Positions 26,519 to 35,963 of a stretch of DNA of 64,000 nt are shown here, one piece after another. This stretch comes from an uncultured Pseudoalteromonas sp. (GTDB taxonomy: Bacteria > Pseudomonadota > Gammaproteobacteria > Enterobacterales > Alteromonadaceae). The stretch spans positions 19,114-83,113 of the forward strand of contig CANLRB010000021.1 of assembly GCA_947493455.1 (NCBI GenBank), in the 5' to 3' direction. Numbering within the stretch: the first letter of the stretch is position 1; every line of letters begins with the position of its first letter. A program made the translations under genes and the position numbers. The notes beneath the pieces are model-generated. The model searched no databases and was not told where the DNA came from. It worked only from the letters and a program-made list of their open reading frames with translations.

Positions 26519-28265
26519 AGCGCTTAATTCCAAACTTAACTTTTGCTGTTTGAATTGTATTCATCAGTTTAATTGCATCTGAGTGAGATGGATATTTTGC
26601 GAGTAATTGAGCGAGGATCTGCTCTGCTTTTAATAGTTGTTTCTCTTTTAATGCAATAATAGCAAGGTTGTAAAAGGAGTCTGGAAGCATTGGTGGATGC
26701 GCAATTGCGCGGCTAAAATAGTTTTTCGCCAACTTGTAGTCGTTCAATTGGAAATTAAGGACACCTAAGTTGTGTAAGATTTGATTCTTTGTTTTAACGT
26801 CATTTATTTGGGGTAGTGATTTTTTTGCAACAGCATTGGCTTGTTTTACGTATCTATTTTCAATGAGCATCGCAAGGTAGTTACCAAGTACATCGTCGCG
26901 TATATTATCGCCGGATAACTCATAAGCGGCTCTTATCAGCTTATCGTGGTATTGTTTTTCGCCATTTTCTCGTTTTACTTTGGCTAACGCTAGCAGTACA
27001 CGGATATTGCTAGGGTTATAGTTGTATTCATTTTCAAAAAACGCCATCTTATTCTGCCACAGTGTGACACGTTCGATAGATAAAAATGACATGCAGCAAA
27101 TAATCCCAATCATGGCAGCTGCGACGATTTTTTGGCTGTGCAATTTATTCTTAATATGAATGAATAAAACCCCCAAAATAAGGCAAAGTGCAAAGTTGGG
27201 AAGGTAGGTTCTATGTTCAAATGCAAAATCGCGAATTGGGATGATGCTCGATTCAACCAAGTGCGCTGCATAATAAAAGAGAATAGCAAACGTAACTATT
27301 GGGTACTTCTTATAGAGTTTTACCGCGATTGTTAATACAGCTATATGTGCAACAGCGGCGAGGCCTGTTGTAAATATCGAAAAGTGATTTTCAAAAATTG
27401 AATATTCTAATCTCAAGTCGATCGGTAAAACAAATTTATAGATGTAAATCCATAAAATATTTAGTTGTGCTAAAAAGTAGTCGAGCCTTGATACGTCGGG
27501 CGTTTCTCTAGAAGCACTATCAATAGCTTGCCATAAAGTGCTTTCAAAAAAACCAAGCATGTAACCGGTAAATGCCAAAAATATACCACTGAAGAATAAA
27601 TAACCAGTTGGTTTAAAGAGCTTTTTCTTACTGAAATATAGGATTTCTAATAAGTAGAATACAACAAAAATTGATATCATGTTTTGTTTGCTATACCAAC
27701 CGAGAAACAGGCATGCGAAGACTGCGCATATACCCACCGCTGCGTGACCTAGCTGATGCGATGATAATTTGTTGCGAGCGAAAATATAAAGCGATGTGGC
27801 ACTAAGATAAAAGAAGGCGCTAAGTAACGTGTAACGCTGAACTAAGTATACAACGGGTTGAGTATTTAAAGGGTGCACTGCAAAGCAAGCAGCTACCACC
27901 AATGGTAAATAGTGATATAAGTCTTGTTGTTGTGGGACACATAGACATATTAATTGCCTTACAAGCACATAAACGAGGACAGTGTTAAAGAAGTGAATCA
28001 CTATATTCACGATATGCAAGTGCTGCAGTTCAGCGAAGCCAAGTTGGTATTGAAAGAAAAAGGTGAGTGTGCCAATAAATCTGTTTTGCCACAAAAAATC
28101 AGCCATTGTTCCGATAATCAAAAGATTATTTTCTCGTATACTTCTAAAGTCATCTAAATAAAATGGCACGTCGACACTAAATGCGTATGTGATAGTGACC
28201 AATAATAAAAAGATAAAGTAATGAGTAATTTTATGATTTAACAAAGGTTTTATATTTTTTAGCAT
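26517..28265 (-). CDS. Polytopic TPR membrane protein resembling TMTC/PMT-type O-glycosyltransferases
   Basis: 582-residue protein: about 10-11 membrane helices over residues 15-400, then a periplasmic helical domain with two or three TPR units (clear at LHNLGVLNFQLNDYKLAKNY and FYNLAIIALKEKQLLKAEQI). The first extracytoplasmic loop carries FYLDDFRSI, an Asp-Asp pair like the catalytic acidic motif of GT-C enzymes. A later loop has HPLNTQPVVYLVQRY, a stretch seen in the DUF1736/TMTC group. Eukaryotic TMTC proteins O-mannosylate secreted proteins; bacterial relatives are poorly understood. It is the only reverse-strand gene among the glycan, secretion and surface-protein genes. Protein O-glycosylation of the S-layer-like or DUF4214 proteins is an inference. 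Confidence 0.7.
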   Translation of the reverse strand: MLKNIKPLLNHKITHYFIFLLLVTITYAFSVDVPFYLDDFRSIRENNLLIIGTMADFLWQNRFIGTLTFFFQYQLGFAELQHLHIVNIVIHFFNTVLVYVLVRQLICLCVPQQQDLYHYLPLVVAACFAVHPLNTQPVVYLVQRYTLLSAFFYLSATSLYIFARNKLSSHQLGHAAVGICAVFACLFLGWYSKQNMISIFVVFYLLEILYFSKKKLFKPTGYLFFSGIFLAFTGYMLGFFESTLWQAIDSASRETPDVSRLDYFLAQLNILWIYIYKFVLPIDLRLEYSIFENHFSIFTTGLAAVAHIAVLTIAVKLYKKYPIVTFAILFYYAAHLVESSIIPIRDFAFEHRTYLPNFALCLILGVLFIHIKNKLHSQKIVAAAMIGIICCMSFLSIERVTLWQNKMAFFENEYNYNPSNIRVLLALAKVKRENGEKQYHDKLIRAAYELSGDNIRDDVLGNYLAMLIENRYVKQANAVAKKSLPQINDVKTKNQILHNLGVLNFQLNDYKLAKNYFSRAIAHPPMLPDSFYNLAIIALKEKQLLKAEQILAQLLAKYPSHSDAIKLMNTIQTAKVKFGIKR

Positions 28266-28507
28266 CGCACTTCCATTTTGGGCTTAGATCGCGGTGTTGA
28301 GTATAGCCTATTGAGCGTTGTAATTTTGTTACCAGTGATGGACCGCTATCCATATCGTTTCGATATCTTTCACTGTTTGCATTAATTATAGCTAGCTTGT
28401 TGTCTAAATCACAGCTCTTTGCTGCTTATATGGTAAATACGTAAATGTGGTAATTTTGGTGTCTTATACTAAATTTATTATACACCTTTAATCGATTTGG
28501 AGCTGTA

Positions 28508-31500
28508 ATGAAAAGTATTTCAATTGCCGCGTTAATACTTGCCAATGCGGCCTTGCCTGCTTTTGCAAGTGATAATGCGAGCTTAGTTAGTTATGAGCAG
28601 ATTGAGCGCTCAGAGTATGACGCTTTAATGACGCAACATGGTGAAAAGAGAGCTGTAGCAAATATTGCTTTAAATGTTGAAATGGCCTCCCAACTCAATG
28701 TTGATAAATCAATTAATTTTACACTTCCTTCAGGTAAAACGGTATCAGGAAAAGTAGTTAGGCGTTTGAAAGACGCTAAACACTCGCTCTCACCTGATGG
28801 TGTTGAAAAACTAGTCATAGCCCTTTCTAATGGTAATGGTGCAATTGAATTATGGCAACAACACGGTGAAACAATTGGTTTATTGATAAACAATACCGAA
28901 GATCAAAAAATTTATACTACGCAAACTGCTGGTTCGGGCCATGGAATTCTTTACGAGCACAATGTTGATAGTTTCCAATGTGCTGAGTATCCACAAGCAG
29001 ACCACTCGCATGGTACCCATGCTCATTCACATTCGAATCAGGTTAATTTAAACCTTAGCGGTACATCTGAGCAAAATATTGAAATAAGTGGCGCGGTACC
29101 TGATTTAGCTGAATTGCAAAACTTACAAAGCAGACCGGGGGCAGCAAAAACCATCTATTTAAACAATTGGGGTGGTACTTTATCTGGCACTGCTTGGAAT
29201 GATAGCCTAAATGGTGGAGCTGATATCGTTTACACGGCTTACGACCGAGATGGAGACGCAACAACATTTACTGAAAGTGAGCGCTATTTAATTTGGCTGG
29301 CGTGGAAAGAAACTGCTGAAGATTACGCTGGGTTTGATGTTAACGTTACAACGAGTCAAGCTGTCTATGACGCTACAACAAGCGCTAATCGTTCACAAAT
29401 TATTGCAACAACAACGAATTATTTTTACCCAGGTGCCGGTGGTGTAGCGTATGTGGGTATATTTGGCTTCTCGTCTGACTATTATAAGACCGGTTTTACC
29501 TGGAATAGTGGTGCAACGTCAATGGGAATGACCCATTCACATGAAGCCGGTCATCAATTAGGTTTAAGTCACGATGGGACTGCCTCACTTGGTTATTATA
29601 GTGGTCATGGTTCGTGGGGGCCTATAATGGGGGCGCCATTTGGTAAGCAATACGTTCAGTGGAGCCAAGGGGAGTATAATGGGGCTAACCAGCAACAAGA
29701 CGATTTATCGATTATAGGTAACATGCTAGGTGTGGTTGCCGATGATGCAGGCGACACCAACGAAACGGCAACAGCACTTAGTTTGCCCGAATCTGGCCGT
29801 GTAGGAACCATCAGTTCGTATGGAATCAATAGCGCCAGTGATACCGATGTCTATATGTTTCAACTGGCAAATGCGACGGAAATAACGATTGAAGTTAAGT
29901 CGGTATTGGGTGTCGAAGATGAAGCGAGAGCTGCTAATTTGGCGTTTAGTGTTAACTTACGAGATGCAAATAATCAAATTATTGCTAGCCATGCTAGTTC
30001 AGAAAACTCGCCGCTACGACCAACAACAAACGTTTTCTCAAATGTCAGTACCTTACAAGCCGGTACATACTACATTGAAATTTATGCGCAAAGCCCGGAC
30101 TCAGATTGGAGTACAGGATTTAATGAGTATGGCAATGGTGGCGATTATCAAGTATCGGTTACCGGAGTCATCAATGATAATATTACAGTGTCAACTCAGG
30201 AAACCGGATTGTCAGCGGACCAAGGGCAGGAAATTCGTAGAGTGTTACAAGTACCCACAGGTGCGACCAACGTAACTGTGACGATGGCGGGCGCAACAGG
30301 GGATGCTGATTTATATACACGAGCGAATGATGCCCCAACCACCAATTTATGGGATTGCAGACCTTTATTGTCTGGCAGTAATGAAACTTGTTCAGATCAA
30401 GCCGCAGGCGGTCCATTGCACTATATGGCGCTGGCTACAGGTAGTTTCACCGATGTAACATTAAGTACAAGTTATGAGATAAGCGGCAGTGCAGACTCAG
30501 ATAATGATGGGCTAACTAACTCAGAAGAAGTAAACCTAGGTACTGATCCTGCCGTGGCTGACACTGACGGCGATGGGCTAAGTGATGGTGATGAAGTCAA
30601 TACGTATGGTACTAACCCTACCAATTCAGATACTGATAATGATGGCTTTAGCGACGCAGAAGACAGCGATCCGCTTACTGCCGCCGATTCAGATAACGAC
30701 GGTTGGGATAATTCGTATGAAAGAAACAGCAGTGCATTAGATGAATTTGACCCTAGTGATGTTTGGTCTGATTCAGACAATGATGCGCGCCCGCTTATTT
30801 TTGAGGAACTCGAAGGCTTTGACTCGAGCCAAAATGATAATGATGTTTTAAATGATACGAGAAGTTCTGTGCTACAAGCATACTTTGACACGACTGCTTT
30901 TAATCGAATGCAATCGATTTACGAGACTATCGTAAGTGGTTCTGATACTGAAATTGACCAAAAAGTGAGTGAGCTCAACAATAATACAACGACTATTTCG
31001 GAGCTCTATGCTGACCTGCTTGCAGATTCAAACTCTGACTTTGAGTTAATGGGCTTTATCGGTCGTGTATATATTGCGTGTTTTAATCGTAATGCGGACT
31101 TCGGCGGAGCACAGTACTATCGCGAACGCATTAGTACGCAAAGAATGACACGCTTGCAGATGGTATCGAATTTCGTTAACTCTAATGAGTTTAATAATAG
31201 ATATGGCAGTGAGTTAACTAGCCAAGAATTTATGACACTTGTATATAATAATGTTTTTGGGCGCAATCCGGATCAAGGGGGATTAGATTATTGGTCAGGT
31301 CGACTTGATGCAGGAACGATTACTCGTGCAGAGTTAATGCTGCAATTTATTAACTCTAATGAGTTTACATCAAATACATCTACGGAGCGTGATTCGGAAC
31401 AACGAATTAGAGTGCTAGCTTTAATACTAATTAAACGAGCACTGACAGATGAGGAAGTTAGTCGTTTCGTTGATTGGTATAAAAATGATACAAATGGATT

Positions 31501-32302
31501 GTTGTCAGTAGTTAAAGCGATGTTAGGTAATGCTAACTTCTTCTCAAGAATGCAAGTCTCGCTAGATGCCGCACTTGATACAGATGACGACGAGCGACCA
31601 GATGTGGTTGAGTTTGCGGACGGCACCGACATTAATGTGTCAGATAACGACCCGATTAATTCGAGTAATAATTTTGTAAGACAAATGTATCGTGACTTAG
31701 CAAGCGAGAATTGGTCCGTTGATAATGTATTGACTGATGTAACTAATTTAGACGCTGCTCCGAGTAATGGTGAATGGTTGGCTGGGTCATCCGTTTTGTC
31801 TGAAAGCTCGTTTGAAGCTCGCGAAGAAATTGTGCGCTTGTATGCAGCTATATTTAGTAGAACGCCTGATTTTGCTGGGTTAAATTATTGGTTATCTCGT
31901 TATGTAGATGATTCTCTAGATTTATCAGCGATTGCTGCAACGTTTGTTGCAGGTGGAGAATTTACCGGCTTATACGGAAGTTTAAGTAACAGTGATTTTG
32001 TTACGCAAATGTACCAGAATGTATTTTCTCGATTACCTGATACAGGTGGTCTAACGTATTGGACCAATAGATTAGATACAGACTTATCTCGTGGCGATTT
32101 ACTGCTAGCATTTAGTGAATCAACCGAAGGCAAGAATAAGCTCGCGGCCACCGTGACGACAGCAATCTTATACCACTATTTGTTAGAAAGACGAGCAACA
32201 TCGCAAGAAATCTCAGATGGAGAAACATTAGTTAATGGTGGTAATTTGAGTACACTTATTAATAATATTATTAATTCGGCAGAGTATTCGAATAGATTTT
32301 AA
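28508..32302 (+). CDS. Secreted metzincin metalloprotease with PPC, TSP3 and DUF4214 tail
   Basis: 1,264-residue secreted zinc protease. Signal peptide residues 1-21 (ends AFAS). A propeptide-like region contains a His cluster (HSHGTHAHSHSN near 165). The catalytic domain (about 210-420) has H345-E346-x-x-H349-x-x-G-x-x-H355-D, the metzincin zinc site, followed by a Met-turn (PIMGAPF). Two beta domains follow: one near 430-555 (DTDVYMFQL, PPC-like), then a clear PPC domain (about 560-655, ATGDADLYTR). TSP3-type repeats come next, then the 540-residue tail with two pairs of DUF4214 units, ending SAEYSNRF. The tail matches that of the RCC1 protein at 18867 across its whole length. A GGAG site precedes the start. 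Confidence 0.88.
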   Translation: MKSISIAALILANAALPAFASDNASLVSYEQIERSEYDALMTQHGEKRAVANIALNVEMASQLNVDKSINFTLPSGKTVSGKVVRRLKDAKHSLSPDGVEKLVIALSNGNGAIELWQQHGETIGLLINNTEDQKIYTTQTAGSGHGILYEHNVDSFQCAEYPQADHSHGTHAHSHSNQVNLNLSGTSEQNIEISGAVPDLAELQNLQSRPGAAKTIYLNNWGGTLSGTAWNDSLNGGADIVYTAYDRDGDATTFTESERYLIWLAWKETAEDYAGFDVNVTTSQAVYDATTSANRSQIIATTTNYFYPGAGGVAYVGIFGFSSDYYKTGFTWNSGATSMGMTHSHEAGHQLGLSHDGTASLGYYSGHGSWGPIMGAPFGKQYVQWSQGEYNGANQQQDDLSIIGNMLGVVADDAGDTNETATALSLPESGRVGTISSYGINSASDTDVYMFQLANATEITIEVKSVLGVEDEARAANLAFSVNLRDANNQIIASHASSENSPLRPTTNVFSNVSTLQAGTYYIEIYAQSPDSDWSTGFNEYGNGGDYQVSVTGVINDNITVSTQETGLSADQGQEIRRVLQVPTGATNVTVTMAGATGDADLYTRANDAPTTNLWDCRPLLSGSNETCSDQAAGGPLHYMALATGSFTDVTLSTSYEISGSADSDNDGLTNSEEVNLGTDPAVADTDGDGLSDGDEVNTYGTNPTNSDTDNDGFSDAEDSDPLTAADSDNDGWDNSYERNSSALDEFDPSDVWSDSDNDARPLIFEELEGFDSSQNDNDVLNDTRSSVLQAYFDTTAFNRMQSIYETIVSGSDTEIDQKVSELNNNTTTISELYADLLADSNSDFELMGFIGRVYIACFNRNADFGGAQYYRERISTQRMTRLQMVSNFVNSNEFNNRYGSELTSQEFMTLVYNNVFGRNPDQGGLDYWSGRLDAGTITRAELMLQFINSNEFTSNTSTERDSEQRIRVLALILIKRALTDEEVSRFVDWYKNDTNGLLSVVKAMLGNANFFSRMQVSLDAALDTDDDERPDVVEFADGTDINVSDNDPINSSNNFVRQMYRDLASENWSVDNVLTDVTNLDAAPSNGEWLAGSSVLSESSFEAREEIVRLYAAIFSRTPDFAGLNYWLSRYVDDSLDLSAIAATFVAGGEFTGLYGSLSNSDFVTQMYQNVFSRLPDTGGLTYWTNRLDTDLSRGDLLLAFSESTEGKNKLAATVTTAILYHYLLERRATSQEISDGETLVNGGNLSTLINNIINSAEYSNRF

Positions 32303-32322
32303 TTTTATAAATTAAAACTATG

Positions 32323-32361
32323 AAAAGCTGAGACTTTTTTTGTCTTAGCTTTTTTTTTTTA
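32323..32361 (+). terminator. Rho-independent terminator after the metalloprotease gene
   Basis: Stem AAGCTGAGAC/GTCTTAGCTT (one G-T pair, about 32325-32334 and 32342-32351), a T-rich loop and a run of about 10 T residues. Confidence 0.85.
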
Positions 32362-32399
32362 ACTTTTTTTAGTTGTTGTATGACGAAAGCTGGATAGGT

Positions 32400-32427
32400 T
32401 TGAATACGTATTAACAATGAATAATAT
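32400..32427 (+). promoter_or_regulatory. Possible promoter of the ManC-Wzm-Wzt operon
   Basis: TTGAAT (32400-32405), 16 bases, TAATAT (32422-32427). It lies 80 bases before the manC-like start and downstream of a terminator, so a promoter is needed in this gap. Confidence 0.35.
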
Positions 32428-32508
32428 GTTTCGATACTTGCATTAGCTTCTCTTGGATGTAGAATTAGTCGTTCTAAAAACTATGGAAAGCTATAAGAAA
32501 TCTTCATC

Positions 32509-33909
32509 ATGAGTAGAGTATATCCAGTAATCTTATCTGGTGGTTCAGGTACACGTTTGTGGCCAGTTTCACGAAAACACTATCCCAAACAATTTTTAAA
32601 GTTAACCAGTGAATATACAATGGTGCAAGAGACAGCGTTGCGTTTAAAAGGGTTTAACAACCCCATCGCCATTTGTAATGAAAGCCACCGCTTTATTATC
32701 GCTGAACAATTAAATGAAGTTGATAAAAAACCAAGTGCAATTATCCTTGAACCAGTTGCAAAGAACACAGCCCCAGCTATCGCATTGGCGGCATTTAAAG
32801 CAAAGCAACTAGATGAGAATGCTATATTAGTTGTGTTAGCGGCTGATCATGTTGTTGAGCATGAGGAGCGTTTTCAGGAAGCGGTTGAGCACGCGGTAGT
32901 CGAAGCCGAGACGAATTCGCTCGTAACATTTGGTGTCATTCCAAATAAACCTGAAACTGGTTTTGGTTATATTCAGGCACAGAATAAAGAAGGCATCAGT
33001 GCCATCAAAAATTTTGTTGAAAAGCCGAATAAAGAAACTGCTGAAAGTTACTTAGCAAGCGGTGATTTCTTTTGGAATAGTGGCATGTTTGTGTTCAAAG
33101 CGAGTGCATTTTTAAATGAACTGAAAGAACATAATGCACAAATGTATACAACCGTTGAAACTGCTTTCAATAATGCTACTGAAGACATGGATTTCGTGCG
33201 AGTTGCAAAAGAAGACTTTGAATTATGTCCAGAAGATTCTATTGACTATGCTGTAATGGAAAAAACCACAAATGGTAAAGTGTTACCTATCGATGTGGGT
33301 TGGAATGACGTTGGCTCTTTTTCTGCTTTATGGGAAGTACTCGGCAAAGATGAATCGGGTAACGTCGGATTAGGTGATGTTAAATTTATTGATTCAGAGA
33401 ACTGTTTAGCGCAATCAGAAAATCAATTTGTTGCGACTATTGGCGTGAAAGATGTTGTTGTGATGGGGACTAAAGACTCCGTTTTGGTTGCGCATCGAGA
33501 CCACGTGCAGGATGTAAAAAAAGTTGTCGAGCATCTGAAAACAACCAATCGTACTGAACATTTATTGCATCGCGAAGTGCATAGACCATGGGGAAAATAC
33601 GATTCAATTGACAATGGTAATCGCTATCAAGTTAAGCATATAACTGTAAAACCAGGAGCTTCATTGTCAAAACAAATGCATCACCACCGCGCAGAGCACT
33701 GGATTGTTGTGAGCGGCACGGCGATTGTAGAAGTAGATGATAACGAAACACTACTATCAGAAAATCAGTCGATTTATATTCCACTTGGGTCAACACACCG
33801 TCTGACCAACCCTGGTAAGGTGAATTTGGAATTGATTGAGGTGCAAAGTGGTAGTTATTTAGGCGAAGATGACATTGTTCGCTTTAACGATGTGTATGGC
33901 CGAAGTTAG
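32509..33909 (+). CDS. manC: Bifunctional mannose-1-phosphate guanylyltransferase / mannose-6-phosphate isomerase
   Basis: Makes GDP-mannose. The N-terminal nucleotidyltransferase begins YPVILSGGSGTRLWPVSRKHYPKQFLKL-like (read in parts: LSGGSGTRLWP, then KQFLKL) and includes FVEKPN and NSGMFVF. The C-terminal type II isomerase cupin (about 350-466) carries RPWGKYDSID, the metal-binding HHHRAEHW and ESQSIYIP-like segments. Length 466 fits AlgA/XanB/ManC type II enzymes. The product feeds the Gmd and Rmd genes at 39368-41289 and possibly mannosyltransferases. It heads the ABC-exporter operon; the permease gene follows after 8 bases. Confidence 0.93.
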   Translation: MSRVYPVILSGGSGTRLWPVSRKHYPKQFLKLTSEYTMVQETALRLKGFNNPIAICNESHRFIIAEQLNEVDKKPSAIILEPVAKNTAPAIALAAFKAKQLDENAILVVLAADHVVEHEERFQEAVEHAVVEAETNSLVTFGVIPNKPETGFGYIQAQNKEGISAIKNFVEKPNKETAESYLASGDFFWNSGMFVFKASAFLNELKEHNAQMYTTVETAFNNATEDMDFVRVAKEDFELCPEDSIDYAVMEKTTNGKVLPIDVGWNDVGSFSALWEVLGKDESGNVGLGDVKFIDSENCLAQSENQFVATIGVKDVVVMGTKDSVLVAHRDHVQDVKKVVEHLKTTNRTEHLLHREVHRPWGKYDSIDNGNRYQVKHITVKPGASLSKQMHHHRAEHWIVVSGTAIVEVDDNETLLSENQSIYIPLGSTHRLTNPGKVNLELIEVQSGSYLGEDDIVRFNDVYGRS

Positions 33910-33917
33910 AGAAGTTA

Positions 33918-34688
33918 ATGAAAGTCGGTCAATTTTCGCAACTTGTTTTAACTAAAGTCCAATTAAACCTAAAATCTGAAGCTAAAAAAAGTTATTTGAG
34001 CTACATGTGGTGGATTTTGGAACCCGCCTTGTTTGTTGGTGTGTTTTATTTGGTTTTTGGTGTTTTTTTAGCACGTGGCACAGAAGACTTTTTAATTTTT
34101 TTATTGTGCGGGCAAATTCCATTCTTGTGGTTTGCGCGCTCAATATTAAATTCCGCTTCTGCAATTGAAAATGGCCGCGGTTTAATGCAACAAATAAAAA
34201 TACCGAAAATATTTTTCCCCAGTGTGACCATTTTGCAAGACTTTTTTAAAATGCTGTGCGTATTTATCCTGTTCGGCATTTTTTTGGTAGTTTACGGTAT
34301 TGAGGTCACTAAGAGCTGGTTTTATTTGCCGTTATTAATTGTTGTTCAGTTTTGCTTTATTAGTTGTTTAGCTGTTTTTATTTCAATGATTGTACCTTTT
34401 TTACCTGATTTTAAATATTTAGTGAACACTGCAATGCAGTTGACTATGTTTGCTTCGGGCATATTTTATGACTATAAAATGGTTATTTTAGAACAGCATC
34501 ATAACCTATTTTTATTAAACCCGATTGCCAATTTAATTACTCAATATCGTGAGGTTATTCAATTTGGTGGCGAGCCTGACTTTTACGCTCTTGCAATCAT
34601 AGGTTTAGGGTCACTGACATTTTTGTTTATTTGCAGTTTGATTTTAAAGAAAATTGATTCTGTTTATCCAAGGGTGCTTGTGCAGTAA
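33918..34688 (+). CDS. wzm: Polysaccharide ABC exporter permease (Wzm/KpsM type)
   Basis: 256-residue ABC-2 permease with six hydrophobic helices. It has the N-terminal RSEAKKSYLSYMWWILEP-like pattern (seen as KKSYLSYMWW) that marks Wzm/KpsM/TagG proteins. With the ATPase encoded next (1-base overlap) it should export a finished, lipid-linked polysaccharide. This is a second glycan route, distinct from the Wzx flippase at 1203. Confidence 0.88.
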   Translation: MKVGQFSQLVLTKVQLNLKSEAKKSYLSYMWWILEPALFVGVFYLVFGVFLARGTEDFLIFLLCGQIPFLWFARSILNSASAIENGRGLMQQIKIPKIFFPSVTILQDFFKMLCVFILFGIFLVVYGIEVTKSWFYLPLLIVVQFCFISCLAVFISMIVPFLPDFKYLVNTAMQLTMFASGIFYDYKMVILEQHHNLFLLNPIANLITQYREVIQFGGEPDFYALAIIGLGSLTFLFICSLILKKIDSVYPRVLVQ

Positions 34689-35353
34689 TGAGCAAACAAG
34701 AAATCGCGTTAACACTTAAAGATGTTTGTTACATCTATAAACAGAGAAAATTTTTACGACGTACGGAATTCGAAGCGTTAAAAAATATAAACTTAGAGAT
34801 TATCAAAGGTGAAACGCTCGGCATTCAAGGCAGCAATGGTAGTGGTAAGTCAACCTTGTTAAAATTGCTTGCTGGAATCTACGAACCCAGTAAAGGGCAT
34901 ATTGAACGGTATAACAATCATGTATCGCTGCAGACCTTGTCAGCTGGATTTGATGTTGAACTGAGTGGCCAAGATAACGCCTTAATTGGTGCTATGTTGT
35001 TGGGACACAGTAAATCGGTCGCTCGCTCAAAAGAGCAAGAAATTCAGGATATGTCAGAACTCGGTGATAAATTTTTTGAGCCCGTTAAAACTTATAGTGC
35101 GGGTATGCGGGCTCGATTAGGGTTTGCAACGGCAATTACTATGGACACCGACATTTTATTAATCGATGAAGTGTTAGGGGTTGGCGATGCAAAATTTAGA
35201 GCAAAAGCGAAACAGTTAATAAAACAAAAAACAGCCTCAGACATGACGGTGATAATCGTGTCTCACGAAAATCAACAGATTAAAAACTTGTGTGATCGTG
35301 CTGTATTAATCGAAAATGGCGAAATAGCGTCTGTATACAATCCCAAAATTTAA
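34688..35353 (+). CDS. wzt: Polysaccharide ABC exporter ATPase (Wzt/KpsT type)
   Basis: ATP-binding subunit. Walker A GSNGSGKST, signature YSAGMRARL, Walker B DILLIDEVLGVGD and the switch His in IVSHE are all present. At 221 residues it lacks the C-terminal carbohydrate-binding domain that some Wzt proteins use to recognise a terminal cap, so chain-end recognition would need another protein or not occur. The permease and a DUF4214 protein are its neighbours. Confidence 0.9.
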   Translation: MSKQEIALTLKDVCYIYKQRKFLRRTEFEALKNINLEIIKGETLGIQGSNGSGKSTLLKLLAGIYEPSKGHIERYNNHVSLQTLSAGFDVELSGQDNALIGAMLLGHSKSVARSKEQEIQDMSELGDKFFEPVKTYSAGMRARLGFATAITMDTDILLIDEVLGVGDAKFRAKAKQLIKQKTASDMTVIIVSHENQQIKNLCDRAVLIENGEIASVYNPKI

Positions 35354-35359
35354 GGTTTA

Positions 35360-35962
35360 ATGGAGCTTATGTTAAAAACGGAAGAAATTATAACCAAAGT
35401 GGAAGAGCATAGCGCTGAGGTTGAAATATCTGAGTCAACTTTAGATGAAATTGTTTTACGCTTAAAAAATAAAGCAATGAATGACCCTCAACCTCTCATT
35501 CAGCCAGTCGCCATTTCTCAAGACGAATTAAAAACCAGAGAAGATAACTTTGACTATAACCGCGATGTTATTCTCTTGAGCGATTACGATAAATTATCAG
35601 ATGATGAGTTTATTCGTGTAGCGTATCGCATGATTCTTGAACGAGAGGCCGATGCCGGTGGTTTTGACTATTATTATGATAAATTGCACTCGGGTCGCTA
35701 TAGTCGCGCCATGATACTATGGTCATTAAAACGCTCCGATGAAGGAAAAGCAGGCTCAAAGCCATTAGTTGGCATTTCTAAACCACTTTTTATGTCTTTA
35801 ATTAGGCGTGTGCCTGTTTTGGGCGCTTTACTTAATTTATGTTTTAATATTGCCAATTTAAATCAATTATATAAAACAGTACATAGCTTGGCACTTACTC
35901 ACGAAGACATTCAAGTTGATTTGAAAAAACGTATCCATAGCGCGTCATATAAGAATAAATAA
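35360..35962 (+). CDS. Small DUF4214 protein of the ABC-exporter operon
   Basis: 200-residue protein without a signal peptide. Residues 20-75 look helical and charged; residues 88-130 form one DUF4214 unit (FIRVAYRMILEREADAGGFDYYYDKL, read in parts, then SRAMILWSLKRSDEGK). A hydrophobic, possibly amphipathic stretch follows (SLIRRVPVLGALLNLCFNIA), then a helical tail. It appears cytoplasmic or peripheral. Single DUF4214 units occur within glycosyltransferase operons as accessory parts. The same unit type appears four times in each of the large secreted proteins at 18867 and 28508. The start at 35360 is six bases after the previous stop; an ATG at 35369 is also possible. Confidence 0.75.
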   Translation: MELMLKTEEIITKVEEHSAEVEISESTLDEIVLRLKNKAMNDPQPLIQPVAISQDELKTREDNFDYNRDVILLSDYDKLSDDEFIRVAYRMILEREADAGGFDYYYDKLHSGRYSRAMILWSLKRSDEGKAGSKPLVGISKPLFMSLIRRVPVLGALLNLCFNIANLNQLYKTVHSLALTHEDIQVDLKKRIHSASYKNK

Positions 35963-35963
35963 A

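Noticed and set aside
28266-28507. Promoter of the metalloprotease gene
   Set aside because: A TATACT box at 28465-28470 is good, but no -35 element lies at the right distance.
34688-35353. Full-length Wzt with a cap-binding domain
   Set aside because: The protein ends at 221 residues and the next frame encodes a separate DUF4214 protein, not a displaced carbohydrate-binding domain.
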